In this document: piece after piece, positions 25,477 through 35,499 of the stretch
Numbering within the stretch: the first letter of the stretch is position 1
Layout of the letters: each line of letters begins with the position of its first letter
Assembly (NCBI RefSeq): GCF_000744255.1
Contig: NZ_JQLO01000001.1
Location: forward strand, 682,001-746,000
Direction of reading: 5' to 3'
DNA: 64,000 nt
From: Carnobacterium divergens DSM 20623
Lineage (GTDB): Bacteria; Bacillota; Bacilli; Lactobacillales; Carnobacteriaceae
Position numbers and translations under genes: made by a program
The notes under the pieces: model-generated
The model's input: only the letters and a program-made list of their open reading frames with translations
Told to the model about the DNA's origin: nothing
Databases searched by the model: none

Positions 25477-27327
25477 GTGTTATTAAAATTATCCTTATCA
25501 GGAATTAAAAGTAAGCTAAAAGACTATATTGTACTACTAGTTGGTTTAGTGATGTCAAGTTCAATTTTTTATATGTTTGAAACATTAGCGATGAACGATG
25601 CCTTTTTAAAACAAAATTCTATGATTAGTGCGGTTTCGTTTGTTTTTCAGGCAGGTTCTGTCTTGCTTGGTATTATCACCATTGTTTACATTTTATACGC
25701 CAATACATTTTTACTTTCCTTACGCCAAAAAGAATATGGAATGTATATGACTTTAGGTGCTAAAAAGAAAAAAATTGGCAAGATGATGTTCATTGAAACG
25801 ATGATCTTAGGATTAGCTTCAATTGTAATTGGAATCGTGATTGGAATTGGCTTATCACAAGTTGTTGGTCAACTTTTAATGCATCAACTTGATTTTAATT
25901 CACCAAATTACCATGCTTTATATGTACCTGCAATGCTAGTCACAATTATTTTTTACTTAATTTTATTTATTGTTTCAGCCTGTGTAAATTTAATTAAACT
26001 ATCAAAACTATCTGCCTTGACACTAATTCATGGTGAAACTAAAGCCGATCATATCGTATTGAATCCTAAAAAAATGACGATTCAATCAATTATCTCATTA
26101 ATATTATTAGCAATTGGTTATTTTATGATGATTAAAATTGTGACATTTCAATTTATCGGTATTATCGTAGCTTTGATTACAATTACAGCTGGAACCTTCT
26201 TATTTTTCAAAACAGCTTTGCCATTTTTAGTTGAAAAATTAAAGGCAAACAAAAAAATAAGTGAGAAAAAAATTAATATTTTTACCTTCTCGCAATTAAG
26301 TTTCCGAGTAAATGATTTAACGAAGGTTTTAGCCATGGTGGCGATGTTAATTGCGTTGGCAGTTGGTGCAATTACTGTTGGTTTTGCTTTTCAAAATAGC
26401 ACAAAATTAACGCTAGATCAAGTAAGTGCATACGATATTGTTACGTATAATCCAACACAAAAAGAAACCAAAATTATGGATGAGATTCAATTTGATAAAA
26501 AAACAACGTATCATTACAAAACAGATGGGCAAGTAACCTATTTTGTCAGTGATGAAATGAAAAAAAATCCTCCACTGATTGGTGAGAGTCAAAAAATGGA
26601 AGATGGTAGTTTCAAAACTACTTTTTCAAAAATCAATGAACCAATTCCAGAAAACCAACTTTTAAATCCGAAAGAAGTAACAGATGAAAATAGCAATTGG
26701 TTAAATGCTTTAGGGAATATAAGCAATGGATACGATACAAATGCTGAACAACTTCCCATTAAACTAGTCTCAAAAGAAGCTTTTGATGCTCTTTCACAAA
26801 AGGAAAAGCAAGTTGTAGTAGGAAATACAAATAATTATTTAAGTTATTTGAAACAGTTTAAAGCAATTTACCTTATTGAGAAAACAAGATATCCAAAAAC
26901 TGAATATACCTCAAGTAAATATGAAACGTATACAGGATTAAATAGTTTATCAAGTGGAACTGTTTTTATGGGACTATTCTTAGGGTTCGCCTTTTTAGCA
27001 ATGATGGCAAGCTGTTTGATGTTCAAAGTTCTGACTGGCGCAACAAGCGATACGAAGCGTTACACGATGTTAGGGAAAATTGGCGTTCGCAAAAGTTTAC
27101 TAGTTGCTTCTATTTATAAAGAAATGGCTATGATTTTTATTTTCCCAGCTGTTATTGGAGCTATTCATGTATTAATTGGTATGCAGATGTTCAAATTTCT
27201 GTTGCCACAGCCGTATTATAAAATCTGGGTACCATTTGCGATATTTGCTGTAATTTATGGTGTTTACTATTTCATTACGGTATTCCTTTATAAAGGAATC
27301 GTATTAAAAGGTGAAGAAGAAAACTAA
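25477..27327 (+). CDS. ABC transporter permease, BceB-like (FtsX domain)
   Basis: This 616-residue permease has the BceB layout: an N-terminal transmembrane helix, two FtsX-type bundles, and a large extracytoplasmic domain (about residues 310-475) before the last three helices. The first FtsX region has RQKEYGMYMTLGAKKKKIGKMMFIE and the second KRYTMLGKIGVRKSLLVASIYKEMAMIF, the usual cytoplasmic coupling segments. The extracellular domain is the part that distinguishes drug specificity in this family, and I cannot predict its ligand. The GTG start follows GGGAG at 11 bases, slightly long. It forms an operon with the ATPase and ends in a terminator. Confidence 0.87.
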   Translation: MLLKLSLSGIKSKLKDYIVLLVGLVMSSSIFYMFETLAMNDAFLKQNSMISAVSFVFQAGSVLLGIITIVYILYANTFLLSLRQKEYGMYMTLGAKKKKIGKMMFIETMILGLASIVIGIVIGIGLSQVVGQLLMHQLDFNSPNYHALYVPAMLVTIIFYLILFIVSACVNLIKLSKLSALTLIHGETKADHIVLNPKKMTIQSIISLILLAIGYFMMIKIVTFQFIGIIVALITITAGTFLFFKTALPFLVEKLKANKKISEKKINIFTFSQLSFRVNDLTKVLAMVAMLIALAVGAITVGFAFQNSTKLTLDQVSAYDIVTYNPTQKETKIMDEIQFDKKTTYHYKTDGQVTYFVSDEMKKNPPLIGESQKMEDGSFKTTFSKINEPIPENQLLNPKEVTDENSNWLNALGNISNGYDTNAEQLPIKLVSKEAFDALSQKEKQVVVGNTNNYLSYLKQFKAIYLIEKTRYPKTEYTSSKYETYTGLNSLSSGTVFMGLFLGFAFLAMMASCLMFKVLTGATSDTKRYTMLGKIGVRKSLLVASIYKEMAMIFIFPAVIGAIHVLIGMQMFKFLLPQPYYKIWVPFAIFAVIYGVYYFITVFLYKGIVLKGEEEN

Positions 27328-27332
27328 AAACA

Positions 27333-27377
27333 AGGAACTCTCCAAAGTCGATGTTAAGACTTGGAGAGTTTTTTTAT
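27333..27377 (+). terminator. Intrinsic terminator of the BceAB-like operon
   Basis: AACTCTCC pairs with GGAGAGTT, with inner pairing AAGTC/GACTT, followed by T7. Confidence 0.85.
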
Positions 27378-27467
27378 GAAAATAACCGTTTCCATGAAAA
27401 AATAAATTGTAGATACTACATCTGGATGTTAGAATGAATTTTGTCGGGTTAAAAAGGAGTGGAAGTT

Positions 27468-28337
27468 TTGAAAAAGAAAATTGTTGAAAGTCCTTATACA
27501 ATGAAGTTTGTTGATGTGTTGTTAGTCATTGTAGGAGCTTTTTTTATTGCCTTATCTATGAATGTTTTTTTAATTCCTAATCAAATTGTTTCAGGTGGCG
27601 TAAGTGGTCTGAGTATTGCGTTAAATAGTGTTTTTGGTTGGTCACCTTCAGCCATCTTATATGTTGTCAATGTTCCTTTATTAGTCCTTTGCTTTTTTAC
27701 ATTAGGCTATCAATCGGGAATCAAAACAATTTTAGGAAGTTTATTATTACCAACCTTTGTAGGCTTACTACATGGTATTCAACCTTGGACGGAAACACCG
27801 TTATTAGCTGCTATTTTCGGTGGCGTAATGATAGGAATTGGTCTAGGTCTTGTTTTTCGAGGCAATGCTTCAACGGGTGGAACAGCTATTTTATCTCAAA
27901 TTATGAACAAATACTTAAAGATACCAATGGGTGCATGTGTTGGAATTATCGATGGAATGGTTGTTTTAAGTGCGTTACTTGTTTTTGATTTAAACACCGT
28001 AATGTACTCGTTGATCTCATTGTTTATCATCAGCCGCGTAATTGATTTAGTCCAAGTTGGTGTGAATCGATCAAAAAATATTTTTATTATTTCAGAAAAA
28101 TCAGAGATGATTCGTTTAGCTATTTTAAACGAAGTTGATCGTGGTGTAACGAATGTAAATATTAAAGGTGGTTACGGAAATACAGATAAAGAGATGCTGA
28201 TGTGTGTGATTCCGGAACGAGAATTTAATCATTTAAAAGAAACGGTATTAGTCATTGATCCTCATGCCTTTGTAGTTGTAACAAGTGCTAGTGAAGTAAT
28301 GGGACGAGGCTTTAGTTTATTAAAAGAACTAGAATAA
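27468..28337 (+). CDS. YitT family membrane protein (DUF161/DUF2179)
   Basis: I start at the TTG at 27468 (289 residues) because AAGGAG ends eight bases before it; the GTG at 27459 overlaps that site. Five to six transmembrane segments span about residues 14-180 with the YitT signature IPNQIVSGGVSGLSIAL and GNASTGGTAILSQI. The C-terminal DUF2179 domain (about 215-280) has RGVTNVNIKGGYGNTDKEMLMCVIP and ends in VMGRGF. YitT proteins are widespread putative transporters without an established substrate. It is monocistronic between two terminators. Family assignment is firm; function is unknown. Confidence 0.88.
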   Translation: MKKKIVESPYTMKFVDVLLVIVGAFFIALSMNVFLIPNQIVSGGVSGLSIALNSVFGWSPSAILYVVNVPLLVLCFFTLGYQSGIKTILGSLLLPTFVGLLHGIQPWTETPLLAAIFGGVMIGIGLGLVFRGNASTGGTAILSQIMNKYLKIPMGACVGIIDGMVVLSALLVFDLNTVMYSLISLFIISRVIDLVQVGVNRSKNIFIISEKSEMIRLAILNEVDRGVTNVNIKGGYGNTDKEMLMCVIPEREFNHLKETVLVIDPHAFVVVTSASEVMGRGFSLLKELE

Positions 28338-28350
28338 GAGTAAAACTGCT

Positions 28351-28384
28351 AAGAAGTGACTTTTTATAAAGTGGCTTCTTTTTT
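28351..28384 (+). terminator. Intrinsic terminator of the yitT-type gene
   Basis: AAGAAG..ACTTT pairs with AAAGT..CTTCTT around TTAT with a two-base internal mismatch. A TTTTTTA tract follows. Confidence 0.75.
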
Positions 28385-28459
28385 ATGAAATTAATTTGAA
28401 ACCCTTCCATAATAACGTATACTAAAAAAGAATTGATTTCGACCAAAGGGGAGAAGCTT

Positions 28460-28942
28460 ATGAAATCAAAACTACTAGAAGCCATTATTTTGAGAGAAAA
28501 TAATCAATCCAAAGAAGCATTAAACATTTTAGAAAAACTCTTAATTGATGAACCACTGAATGGACCTATTTACTATCAATCTGCATGGTGTTGTGATAAT
28601 TTAAGCCTTGAGAAAGAAGCCATTAATTATTATCAAAAAGCAATTAAGTTTGGACTGAATCAGACCGACTTAAAAGAAGCTTATTTAGGGTTGGGCAGCA
28701 CCTATCGAGCAATTGGCGAGTATATTTTAGCAAAAGAAACCTTCTTAAAAGGAATTGACTGCTTTCCTGAAAATAATGCCTATCGTGTCTTCTTAGCGAT
28801 GGTTTATTATAATCTAGGGGAATATCAAAAAGGCATGGAGTTGCTTTTACAGCTCTTGGCAATGACTTCCTCAGATAGCGATATACAACTGTACCAAAAA
28901 GCAATTACTTATTATTCAACTAGACTTGAAGACAAATGGTGA
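28460..28942 (+). CDS. Short tetratricopeptide repeat protein
   Basis: I start at the ATG at 28460 (160 residues), seven bases after GGGGAG; an upstream in-frame ATG at 28433 lacks a site. The protein is soluble and shows TPR-like helix pairs: KEALNILEKLLIDEPLNGPIYYQSAWCCDNLSLE..A, LKEAYLGLGSTYRAIGEYILAKE and AYRVFLAMVYYNLGEYQKGMELL. This group of small TPR proteins is common in Lactobacillales and Bacillus and has no established partner. It lies upstream of the alaS T-box leader without a clear terminator, but alaS has its own strong promoter. Confidence 0.8.
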   Translation: MKSKLLEAIILRENNQSKEALNILEKLLIDEPLNGPIYYQSAWCCDNLSLEKEAINYYQKAIKFGLNQTDLKEAYLGLGSTYRAIGEYILAKETFLKGIDCFPENNAYRVFLAMVYYNLGEYQKGMELLLQLLAMTSSDSDIQLYQKAITYYSTRLEDKW

Positions 28943-29021
28943 AAAAGAACGACTGGATGAGAAGTCTGTTGTTTATTGAAGAAAAGATTTAAATCAAAGT
29001 TGTTTTTCTAGCGAGAAACAA

Positions 29022-29050
29022 TTGACAAAATAAGATTCTTCTCCTATACT
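29022..29050 (+). promoter_or_regulatory. alaS promoter
   Basis: A consensus TTGACA (29022-29027), a 17-base spacer and TATACT (29045-29050) predict a start near 29057, which gives a leader of about 290 bases. Confidence 0.88.
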
Positions 29051-29056
29051 AAAATC

Positions 29057-29300
29057 ACAGTAAAAGGATATATTGTTTGTAGCTCTTAGTTAAAGAAAGA
29101 TTTTCCACGGCTGAAAGAAAATCACTAAACTAACATCAATGCTCCCTTTTAATTAAACTTATAGTAGTAATACTATCGCTTTCTTCGCGTTATCGAAGAC
29201 TTAAGAGGTAATGATACATCCAATGGATTTCATTGCAAACAAGGTGGTACCGCGATTTTTCGTCCTTGTATGCAACGAGTTTATTGGATTTTTTTGTTTC
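29057..29300 (+). promoter_or_regulatory. T-box riboswitch leader (tRNA-Ala sensing)
   Basis: The invariant T-box AAGGTGGTACCGCG is at 29241-29254 and pairs through AAGG with CCTT (29264-29267), the antiterminator core that reads the uncharged tRNA acceptor end. The distal stem I element GCTGAAAGAAAATC lies at 29110-29123. Downstream of it, GCT at 29141-29143 is a plausible alanine specifier codon. A T7 tract near 29289 ends the presumed terminator: ATTGGAT beside it can pair with ATCCAAT at 29218-29224. Uncharged tRNA-Ala should permit read-through into alaS. I cannot fix the exact boundaries of the alternative hairpins by eye. Confidence 0.92.
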
Positions 29301-29350
29301 TGAAAAGAAACAACCCATTAAAAAAATTAACAGATGAGAGGAAGACTATC

Positions 29351-32002
29351 ATGAAAAGATTAACAAGTGCTGAAGTACGTCAACTATTTCTAGATTTTTT
29401 TGCATCAAAAGGACATAAAATCGAGCCGAGTGCTTCATTGGTTCCCTTTGAAGACCCAACATTACTATGGATTAATTCAGGCGTTGCTACATTAAAAAAA
29501 TATTTTGATGGAACCATTGTGCCAGAAAATCCAAGAATTACAAACGCTCAAAAAAGTATTCGTACGAATGATATCGAAAACGTTGGGAAAACAGCTCGCC
29601 ATCACACCCTATTTGAAATGCTAGGAAATTTCTCGATTGGAGATTATTTCAAAGAAGATGCGATTGTATGGGCATGGGAATTTTTAACAGATGAAAAATG
29701 GTTAGCTTTAGACCCAGAAAAATTATATGTAACTGTTTATCCAGAAGATAAGGAAGCAAGACGCCTATGGAAGGAAAAAGTTGGATTAACAGATGAGCAT
29801 ATCGTTGACGTTGAAGATAATTTCTGGGATATAGGAGCAGGTCCAAGTGGTCCAGATTCAGAAATCTTCTATGATCGTGGCGAAGAATTTAATGATTTGG
29901 AAGCAGATGATCCAGAAAATTATCCTGGTGGCGAAAACGAACGCTACCTTGAAATTTGGAATTTAGTCTTTTCTGAATTCAACCACAAACCAGATAATAC
30001 CTATGAGCCGTTACCAAATAAAAATATTGATACAGGAATGGGATTAGAACGTGTTGTGTCTATCTTACAAGACGCTCCAACAAATTTTGAAACAGATTTA
30101 TTTATGCCGATTATCGAAGAAGTAGCAAGCTTGAGCGCAAATAAAAAGTATGCAGTTGATCCACAATTAGACATCTCATTTAAAGTAATTGCCGATCACG
30201 TTCGTGCAGTCAGCTTTGCTATTGGAGATGGTGCGTTGCCATCGAATGAAGGGCGTGGTTATGTTCTTCGCCGTCTATTACGTCGTGCTGTAATGCATGG
30301 TAAAAAATTAGGAATCCATGAAGCTTTTATGTATAAATTAGTTCCAGTTGTTGGTCGTATTATGAACAGCTACTATCCAGAAATTCTAGATAAAGAAGAT
30401 TTCATCGTTAAAGTTATCCGTACTGAAGAAGAACGTTTCCATGAAACAATCAATGACGGTTTGACAATTTTAAATAACATTGTAAAAGAGTTAAAAGAAA
30501 AAGGTGAAGACACTATCACAGGTGCTGATATTTTCAAACTATATGACACTTATGGATTCCCAGTTGAATTAACTGAAGAATACGCAGAAGACGAAGGCTT
30601 GAAGGTCGACCATGAAGGCTTTAAAGTCGAAATGAAAAAACAACAAGACCGTGCGCGTGCAGCAAGAAGCGATGCGAAATCAATGGCTGTTCAAACAGGC
30701 TTGCTTTCAGAAGTAAAAGTACCAAGTCATTTTGTAGGCTACCATGAAACAGATGCCACAGGCGTTTTAAGCATTATTGCAACCTCAGATGAGCTTGTAG
30801 AGAGCGTTAATGTTGACCACGAAGCACAACTTATTTTTGATCAAACACCGTTTTACGCTGAAATGGGTGGACAAGTTGCCGATACTGGTGTCGTTAAGAA
30901 TGCCAATGGTGACGTTGTAGCGAAAGTAATCGATGTAAAAAAAGCGCCAAATGGCCAACCTTTACATTCTGTCGAAGTTTTAACAACATTAACAGTGGGA
31001 GAAACCTATAAGTTAGCTGTCGATAAAACAGCTCGTCGTAAAATAACACGTAATCATACAGCAACGCATTTATTGCATCGTGCGTTGAAGGATGTATTAG
31101 GCGATCATGCAAATCAAGCAGGTTCATTAGTTGCACCACATTATTTACGTTTTGATTTCACTCATTTCGGTCAAATCACTGCAGACGAATTGGCTAAAAT
31201 GGAACGAATCGTCAATGAAAAAATTTGGGAATCACTTTCAGTTGAAACTGTTGAAACAGGAATTGAAGAAGCAAAACAAATGGGCGCAATGGCCTTGTTT
31301 GGTGAAAAGTATGGCAAAGTTGTTCGTGTTGTCAATATTGATAACTATTCAATTGAGCTTTGTGGTGGGGTTCATGTTCAAAATACAAGTGAGATTGGTG
31401 TATTCAAAATCCTTTCAGAATCGGGTATTGGAGCAGGCGTCCGCCGTATTGAAGCTGTAACGAGCGAAGAGGCTTACCTTGCGTTATTCATAGAACAAAC
31501 ACGCTTAAACGAAGTAGCAGCGCTAGTAAAAGCACCACAAACGAAAGAAGTGGTTTCAAAAGTAACTCAATTACAAGCAGAATTAAAAGAAGTTCAAAAA
31601 GAAAATGATTCGTTGCAAGCAAAATTAGCTAACGATCAAGCAGGAGATATCTTTAAAGAAATAAATGATGTAGCAGGATTTAGTGTAATTGCAGCAAAAG
31701 TTGATGTGAAAGATATGAATGGCTTGCGCCAACTAGCTGATCAATGGAAACAAAATAATGTTTCGGATATCCTAGTATTAGCTACTGCCCAAGAAGATAA
31801 AGTAAGCTTACTCGCAGCAATTAACCAAGAAAGCATCAAAAAAGGTCTAAAAGCTGGAGATTTGATTAAAGAAATTGCGCCTCTTGTTGGCGGAGGTGGC
31901 GGTGGACGTCCAGATATGGCTCAAGCTGGTGGTAAAAACCCAGCTGGTTTATCAGATGCCTTAGTACAAGTAACAAAATGGATTGAAGAAAAAGCAGAAT
32001 AA
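29351..32002 (+). CDS. alaS: Alanyl-tRNA synthetase
   Basis: This cytosolic class II synthetase charges tRNA-Ala. The start is the ATG at 29351 (883 residues), about nine bases after GAGAGG; an in-frame ATG at 29270 lies inside the T-box antiterminator and is not used. Domains in order: catalytic core with [15 protein letters not shown] and [19 protein letters not shown] (about residues 38-115), tRNA-recognition region, editing domain with the metal-binding [10 protein letters not shown] (about 565-575) and [13 protein letters not shown] (about 668-680), and a C-Ala/DHHA1 region ending in the glycine-rich segment [16 protein letters not shown]. All motifs are intact. It is followed by a strong terminator. 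Confidence 0.97.
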   Translation: MKRLTSAEVRQLFLDFFASKGHKIEPSASLVPFEDPTLLWINSGVATLKKYFDGTIVPENPRITNAQKSIRTNDIENVGKTARHHTLFEMLGNFSIGDYFKEDAIVWAWEFLTDEKWLALDPEKLYVTVYPEDKEARRLWKEKVGLTDEHIVDVEDNFWDIGAGPSGPDSEIFYDRGEEFNDLEADDPENYPGGENERYLEIWNLVFSEFNHKPDNTYEPLPNKNIDTGMGLERVVSILQDAPTNFETDLFMPIIEEVASLSANKKYAVDPQLDISFKVIADHVRAVSFAIGDGALPSNEGRGYVLRRLLRRAVMHGKKLGIHEAFMYKLVPVVGRIMNSYYPEILDKEDFIVKVIRTEEERFHETINDGLTILNNIVKELKEKGEDTITGADIFKLYDTYGFPVELTEEYAEDEGLKVDHEGFKVEMKKQQDRARAARSDAKSMAVQTGLLSEVKVPSHFVGYHETDATGVLSIIATSDELVESVNVDHEAQLIFDQTPFYAEMGGQVADTGVVKNANGDVVAKVIDVKKAPNGQPLHSVEVLTTLTVGETYKLAVDKTARRKITRNHTATHLLHRALKDVLGDHANQAGSLVAPHYLRFDFTHFGQITADELAKMERIVNEKIWESLSVETVETGIEEAKQMGAMALFGEKYGKVVRVVNIDNYSIELCGGVHVQNTSEIGVFKILSESGIGAGVRRIEAVTSEEAYLALFIEQTRLNEVAALVKAPQTKEVVSKVTQLQAELKEVQKENDSLQAKLANDQAGDIFKEINDVAGFSVIAAKVDVKDMNGLRQLADQWKQNNVSDILVLATAQEDKVSLLAAINQESIKKGLKAGDLIKEIAPLVGGGGGGRPDMAQAGGKNPAGLSDALVQVTKWIEEKAE

Positions 32003-32012
32003 GAATTATCGT

Positions 32013-32049
32013 AAAAACAGCTAATCTTTCTTAAGATTAGCTGTTTTTA
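32013..32049 (+). terminator. Intrinsic terminator of alaS
   Basis: A 16-bp perfect stem AAAAACAGCTAATCTT / AAGATTAGCTGTTTTT around a TCTT loop. Confidence 0.92.
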
Positions 32050-32142
32050 TTTAGAATCTTCGTAAACGCTATCAATTTTTTTAAAAAAAGTAAATAAGAA
32101 GTAAATAAAAGAAAAAATTAAGAAAGGAATCTGGAATAAGCA

Positions 32143-32171
32143 TTGTAGTTTCCACATCTTTCTTGTAGAAT
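32143..32171 (+). promoter_or_regulatory. ireB operon promoter
   Basis: TTGTAG (32143-32148), a 17-base spacer and TAGAAT (32166-32171) lie 36 bases before the ireB start. Confidence 0.65.
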
Positions 32172-32206
32172 ATAAGAATAAGCATTAAAGAATGGGGTGT
32201 AAGAAA

Positions 32207-32476
32207 ATGAGCTCAATTGATGAAACAGTGCGTTTTGACTTTGGTGATAATCGGGAAAAAAATGTCAAAGAAACATTAACTTTAGTTTATGCAGCATTAG
32301 AAGAAAAAGGATACAATCCAATCAATCAAATCGTGGGTTACTTACTTTCAGGAGATCCGGCTTATATTCCTCGTCACAATGACGCTAGAAACTTAATTAG
32401 ACGCCATGAACGTGATGAAATTGTTGAAGAGTTGGTTAAAACTTATTTGAAAGAGAGTGGACCTGTAATTAAATGA
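32207..32476 (+). CDS. ireB: IreB family regulatory phosphoprotein (UPF0297)
   Basis: IreB is a small substrate of the PASTA kinase IreK in Enterococcus faecalis and affects cephalosporin resistance. The 89 residues carry the family N-terminus [11 protein letters not shown] and the conserved [32 protein letters not shown] start at the ATG at 32207 after GGGGTG, giving [10 protein letters not shown]. Thr7, one of the two threonines I recall as phosphorylated in the enterococcal protein, is present; the other position (Thr4) is Ile here. It begins the conserved ireB-ruvX-DUF1292 cluster downstream of alaS and overlaps ruvX by four bases. Confidence 0.93.
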   Translation: MSSIDETVRFDFGDNREKNVKETLTLVYAALEEKGYNPINQIVGYLLSGDPAYIPRHNDARNLIRRHERDEIVEELVKTYLKESGPVIK

Positions 32477-32895
32477 GAATAATGGGATTAGATGTCGGTT
32501 CAAAAACTGTTGGAATCGCGATTAGTGATCCATTTGGTTGGACAGCTCAAGGCATCGAGATTATTAGAATAAATGAAGCTGAAGAAAAATACGGACTCGA
32601 TCGAGTCGTTGAATTGGCAAAAGAATATGAAGTATCCAAGTTCGTAGTTGGATTGCCTAAAAACATGAACAACTCAATTGGACCAAGGGCCGAAGCTTCA
32701 ATGCATTATGCCGAGTTGCTGAAAAAAGAGCTTGATTTGCCCATTGAATTTCAAGATGAACGATTAACCACAGTTCAAGCTGAACGAATGTTGATTGAAC
32801 AAGCCAATACTTCTCGTAGTAAACGAAAAAAAGTAATTGATAAAGTAGCCGCAGTGATGATCCTTCAAAATTTTTTAGATGGAAACCGAAACTAG
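32473..32895 (+). CDS. ruvX: Putative Holliday junction resolvase RuvX (YqgF family)
   Basis: This 140-residue RNase H-fold nuclease has [20 protein letters not shown] (residues 1-20, catalytic Asp7), [20 protein letters not shown] and [18 protein letters not shown] with the second and third acidic residues. YqgF proteins act in 16S rRNA 5'-end maturation and possibly on branched DNA; which role applies here is not shown. The ATG overlaps the ireB stop (ATGA), so translation is coupled. The position between ireB and a DUF1292 gene is the standard Firmicutes order. The length is normal and the motifs are complete. Confidence 0.93.
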   Translation: MRIMGLDVGSKTVGIAISDPFGWTAQGIEIIRINEAEEKYGLDRVVELAKEYEVSKFVVGLPKNMNNSIGPRAEASMHYAELLKKELDLPIEFQDERLTTVQAERMLIEQANTSRSKRKKVIDKVAAVMILQNFLDGNRN

Positions 32896-32960
32896 CTTTT
32901 TTATCTCAAATACGGTAGAATATAACAGATGAAAGATATATATTTAAAGGAGTGTTTAGA

Positions 32961-33269
32961 ATGACACACGATCACAATCATGAAGAAGATCATCACGATC
33001 ACGAACATATTACAATTATTGATGAAAATGGAAATGAAGAATTATACGAAATCTTATTCACATTTGATTCAGATGATTACGCAAAATCATATGTTTTAGT
33101 TTATCCAGCTGGAATTCCAGAAGGTGAAGAAATCGAGTTACAAGCTTTCTCATATGTAGAGCAAGAAGATGGGAATCAAGGAGACTTGAAACCAATCGAA
33201 ACAAATGAAGAGTGGGACATGATTGAAGAAGTTTTAAATACTTTCATGGCAGATGATGAAGAAGAATAA
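32961..33269 (+). CDS. DUF1292 domain protein with a histidine-rich N-terminus (YrzB-like)
   Basis: This 102-residue acidic cytosolic protein belongs to the YrzB/UPF0473 group. The start is the ATG at 32961 with AAAGGAG eight bases upstream. The N-terminus is a His/Asp/Glu stretch ([15 protein letters not shown], residues 2-16) that could bind metal ions; the DUF1292 core follows ([23 protein letters not shown]). No function is established for the family. It is the third gene of the conserved ireB-ruvX-yrzB cluster and is followed by a terminator. Metal binding by the His-rich tail is inference. Confidence 0.88.
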   Translation: MTHDHNHEEDHHDHEHITIIDENGNEELYEILFTFDSDDYAKSYVLVYPAGIPEGEEIELQAFSYVEQEDGNQGDLKPIETNEEWDMIEEVLNTFMADDEEE

Positions 33270-33275
33270 TCAAAT

Positions 33276-33308
33276 AAAAGCTAACAATTGTACTTGTTAG
33301 CTTTTTTT
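33276..33308 (+). terminator. Intrinsic terminator of the ireB-ruvX-DUF1292 cluster
   Basis: AAAAGCTAACAA pairs with TTGTTAGCTTTT around a short loop. T7 ends it. Confidence 0.88.
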
Positions 33309-33490
33309 GTAGGCGTAAATAAGAAAAGGCTTTGTTGTAAACTTAAAAAAAGTCTAAAATTAGCAAGATAATCAAAAAAACGCTAGATTATTGTTCTCAT
33401 TACTGTAGATATCATGTATAATAATTGAAGTTAGTTATGAAATTGAAGAAAATGATTGTTTTCTTTAATGGGAGTTAGGAGGGTTTTTTC

Positions 33491-34642
33491 TTGGGAAATA
33501 ATAACGAGGAACAGCCAAGTAAAAAGGAAAAATTAATGGCTGAGTCACGCTCAAGAATGTTAGACAGAGAAAAAGAATCAACTGTGGTAAAAAAGGTTGT
33601 TCTTAGCATTATCGGTGTATTGGTTATTTTGTTAGTTATTTTAGGATTAGTAGGTTATCGCTATGTAACGAGTTCTTTACAACCGTTAAATCCATCAAGT
33701 GAAGAAAAAATACAAGTTGAAGTACCAATTGGTTCTACTACAAAAGAAATTGCAAAAATTTTGGAAGATAAAGGAATTATCAAAAGTGCTTTTGTTTTTA
33801 GTTATTATGTAAAAACAAATAATGCAGCCAATTTTTTAGCTGGTTACTATGAATTGAAACCATCAATGACTTTGAATCAAATTATTAAAGATCTTCAAAA
33901 AGGCGGAAGTGCAACAGCTGGCGAAGGAGCTAATAAGATTCTGGTTCAAGAAGGTTTAACCATGGAGCAGATAGCACAATCCGTTGAAAAATCAACAAAA
34001 TATAAAAAAGAAGAATTCTTAAAATTAGTTCAAGATGAAACATTCTTAACCAATATGCAACAAAAGTATCCACAATTATTAGATAGTGCAATGAGTGCAA
34101 CGAATGTACGTTATCGTTTAGAAGGCTATCTTTTCCCAGCCACATACGATTATGATAAAAAAATGACATTAGAAGAAATTGTTGAAGATATGATTAAGAA
34201 AACGGATGAAGTGATGAAATCATTCTACGGAACGATACAAGCACAAGGGAAAACGGTTCAAGAAGTTCTAACTGTAGCCTCTCTTGTTGAAAAAGAAGGC
34301 GTTTCTTATGATGACCGTACTAAAATTGCCAATGTCTTTTACAATCGTGTAGCTGAGGATATGCCATTACAAACGGATATCAGTGTCCTATATTCTTTAG
34401 ATACACATAAAGAATTAGTAACTGAGAAAGATTTAGAAGTTGATTCCCCATATAACCTTTATCAAAATAAAGGTTTCGGACCTGGGCCATTTAATAATCC
34501 AGGATTAGAATCTATCAAAGCAACGCTAAATCCAGCAGATACAAGTTATTTATATTTCTTAGCAGATACCAAAACTGGAAAAGTTTATTTTGCAGAAACT
34601 TATGACGAACATTTAAAATTAAAAGCAAAATATCTTGATTAA
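33491..34642 (+). CDS. mltG: Endolytic transglycosylase MltG (YceG-like)
   Basis: MltG is a membrane-bound lytic transglycosylase that cuts nascent peptidoglycan strands and so ends elongation. The 383 residues start with a charged cytoplasmic segment (about 1-33) and a single transmembrane helix (about 35-55). A LysM-like subdomain (EVPIGSTTKEIAKILEDKGII, about 77-97) and the YceG catalytic domain follow; ASLVEKEG (about residue 262) holds the catalytic Glu and the LQTDISVLYSL and GPFNNPGLESIKATLNP segments follow. The TTG start has GGAGGG upstream. The position downstream of the ireB cluster is conserved. It is followed by a hairpin and udk. Confidence 0.94.
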   Translation: MGNNNEEQPSKKEKLMAESRSRMLDREKESTVVKKVVLSIIGVLVILLVILGLVGYRYVTSSLQPLNPSSEEKIQVEVPIGSTTKEIAKILEDKGIIKSAFVFSYYVKTNNAANFLAGYYELKPSMTLNQIIKDLQKGGSATAGEGANKILVQEGLTMEQIAQSVEKSTKYKKEEFLKLVQDETFLTNMQQKYPQLLDSAMSATNVRYRLEGYLFPATYDYDKKMTLEEIVEDMIKKTDEVMKSFYGTIQAQGKTVQEVLTVASLVEKEGVSYDDRTKIANVFYNRVAEDMPLQTDISVLYSLDTHKELVTEKDLEVDSPYNLYQNKGFGPGPFNNPGLESIKATLNPADTSYLYFLADTKTGKVYFAETYDEHLKLKAKYLD

Positions 34643-34655
34643 AATTAGAAACAGA

Positions 34656-34690
34656 AAAAAAGCATTGAATCAATTGATTCAATGCTTTTA
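34656..34690 (+). terminator. Hairpin between mltG and udk, partial terminator
   Basis: A 14-bp perfect stem AAAAGCATTGAATC / GATTCAATGCTTTT around AATT has only four T after the stem, so read-through into udk is likely. Confidence 0.6.
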
Positions 34691-34713
34691 AATAAGGAGC
34701 GGAATTTAGCATA

Positions 34714-35343
34714 ATGAGTAAGAATAAGCCAATCGTGATCGGGGTTACTGGTGGTTCAGGTAGCGGTAAAACAAGTGTCAGTCGAGCAATCTTCAACAAA
34801 TTTTCAGGGCACTCCATTCTATTATTAGAGCAAGATTTTTATTACAAAGATCAAAGTGATTTAAGTTTTGAAGAACGATTAAAAACAAATTACGATCATC
34901 CTTTTGCATTTGATACAGAACTAATGATTCAACATGTTGAGGATTTGATTCAGTATCGTTCGATTGAAAAACCAGTTTACGATTATGCAGCTCATACAAG
35001 AAGTAGTCAAATAGTCTTACAAGAACCAAAAGAAGTGATTATTGTTGAAGGTATCTTAATTTTAGAAGACGCTAGATTGCGTGATTTAATGGATATTAAA
35101 GTTTATGTTGATACCGATGATGATATCCGAATTATTCGCCGTATCAAACGAGACATGGAAGAACGGGGTCGCACATTAGATTCTGTTATTCAACAGTATT
35201 TAAGTGTCGTGAAGCCAATGTATCATCAATTTATCGAACCGACTAAAAAATATGCAGATTTAATTATTCCAGAAGGTGGACAAAACCAAGTAGCAATTGA
35301 TTTGATGACCACAAAGATTAGTTCGATATTGAATAATCAGTGA
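34714..35343 (+). CDS. udk: Uridine kinase
   Basis: This cytosolic pyrimidine salvage enzyme phosphorylates uridine and cytidine to UMP and CMP using ATP or GTP. The 209 residues have P-loop [17 protein letters not shown] (about 9-25), [27 protein letters not shown] (substrate-binding) and [10 protein letters not shown], plus [21 protein letters not shown], the conserved C-terminal arginine segment. All are intact. The ATG follows AAGGAG with a 14-base gap, somewhat long. The position between mltG and greA matches the Bacillus order. Confidence 0.95.
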   Translation: MSKNKPIVIGVTGGSGSGKTSVSRAIFNKFSGHSILLLEQDFYYKDQSDLSFEERLKTNYDHPFAFDTELMIQHVEDLIQYRSIEKPVYDYAAHTRSSQIVLQEPKEVIIVEGILILEDARLRDLMDIKVYVDTDDDIRIIRRIKRDMEERGRTLDSVIQQYLSVVKPMYHQFIEPTKKYADLIIPEGGQNQVAIDLMTTKISSILNNQ

Positions 35344-35499
35344 GAAAATTCATAAATAATGTAGATTACTATTTACAATTCCTTTGCTTCGTGGTATCTT
35401 GTCAATATTGAAAAATAAATAGTACGCTTTCATAAAAAATAAATGAATGGCGCTGAAATAATTTGTAATAAACAGATTATTTAGAAGGAGAGTACGAAC

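Noticed and set aside
29270-29350. Upstream in-frame ATG that would lengthen AlaS by 27 residues
   Set aside because: It lies inside the T-box antiterminator region, has no ribosome binding site, and the family start is at the ATG at 29351.
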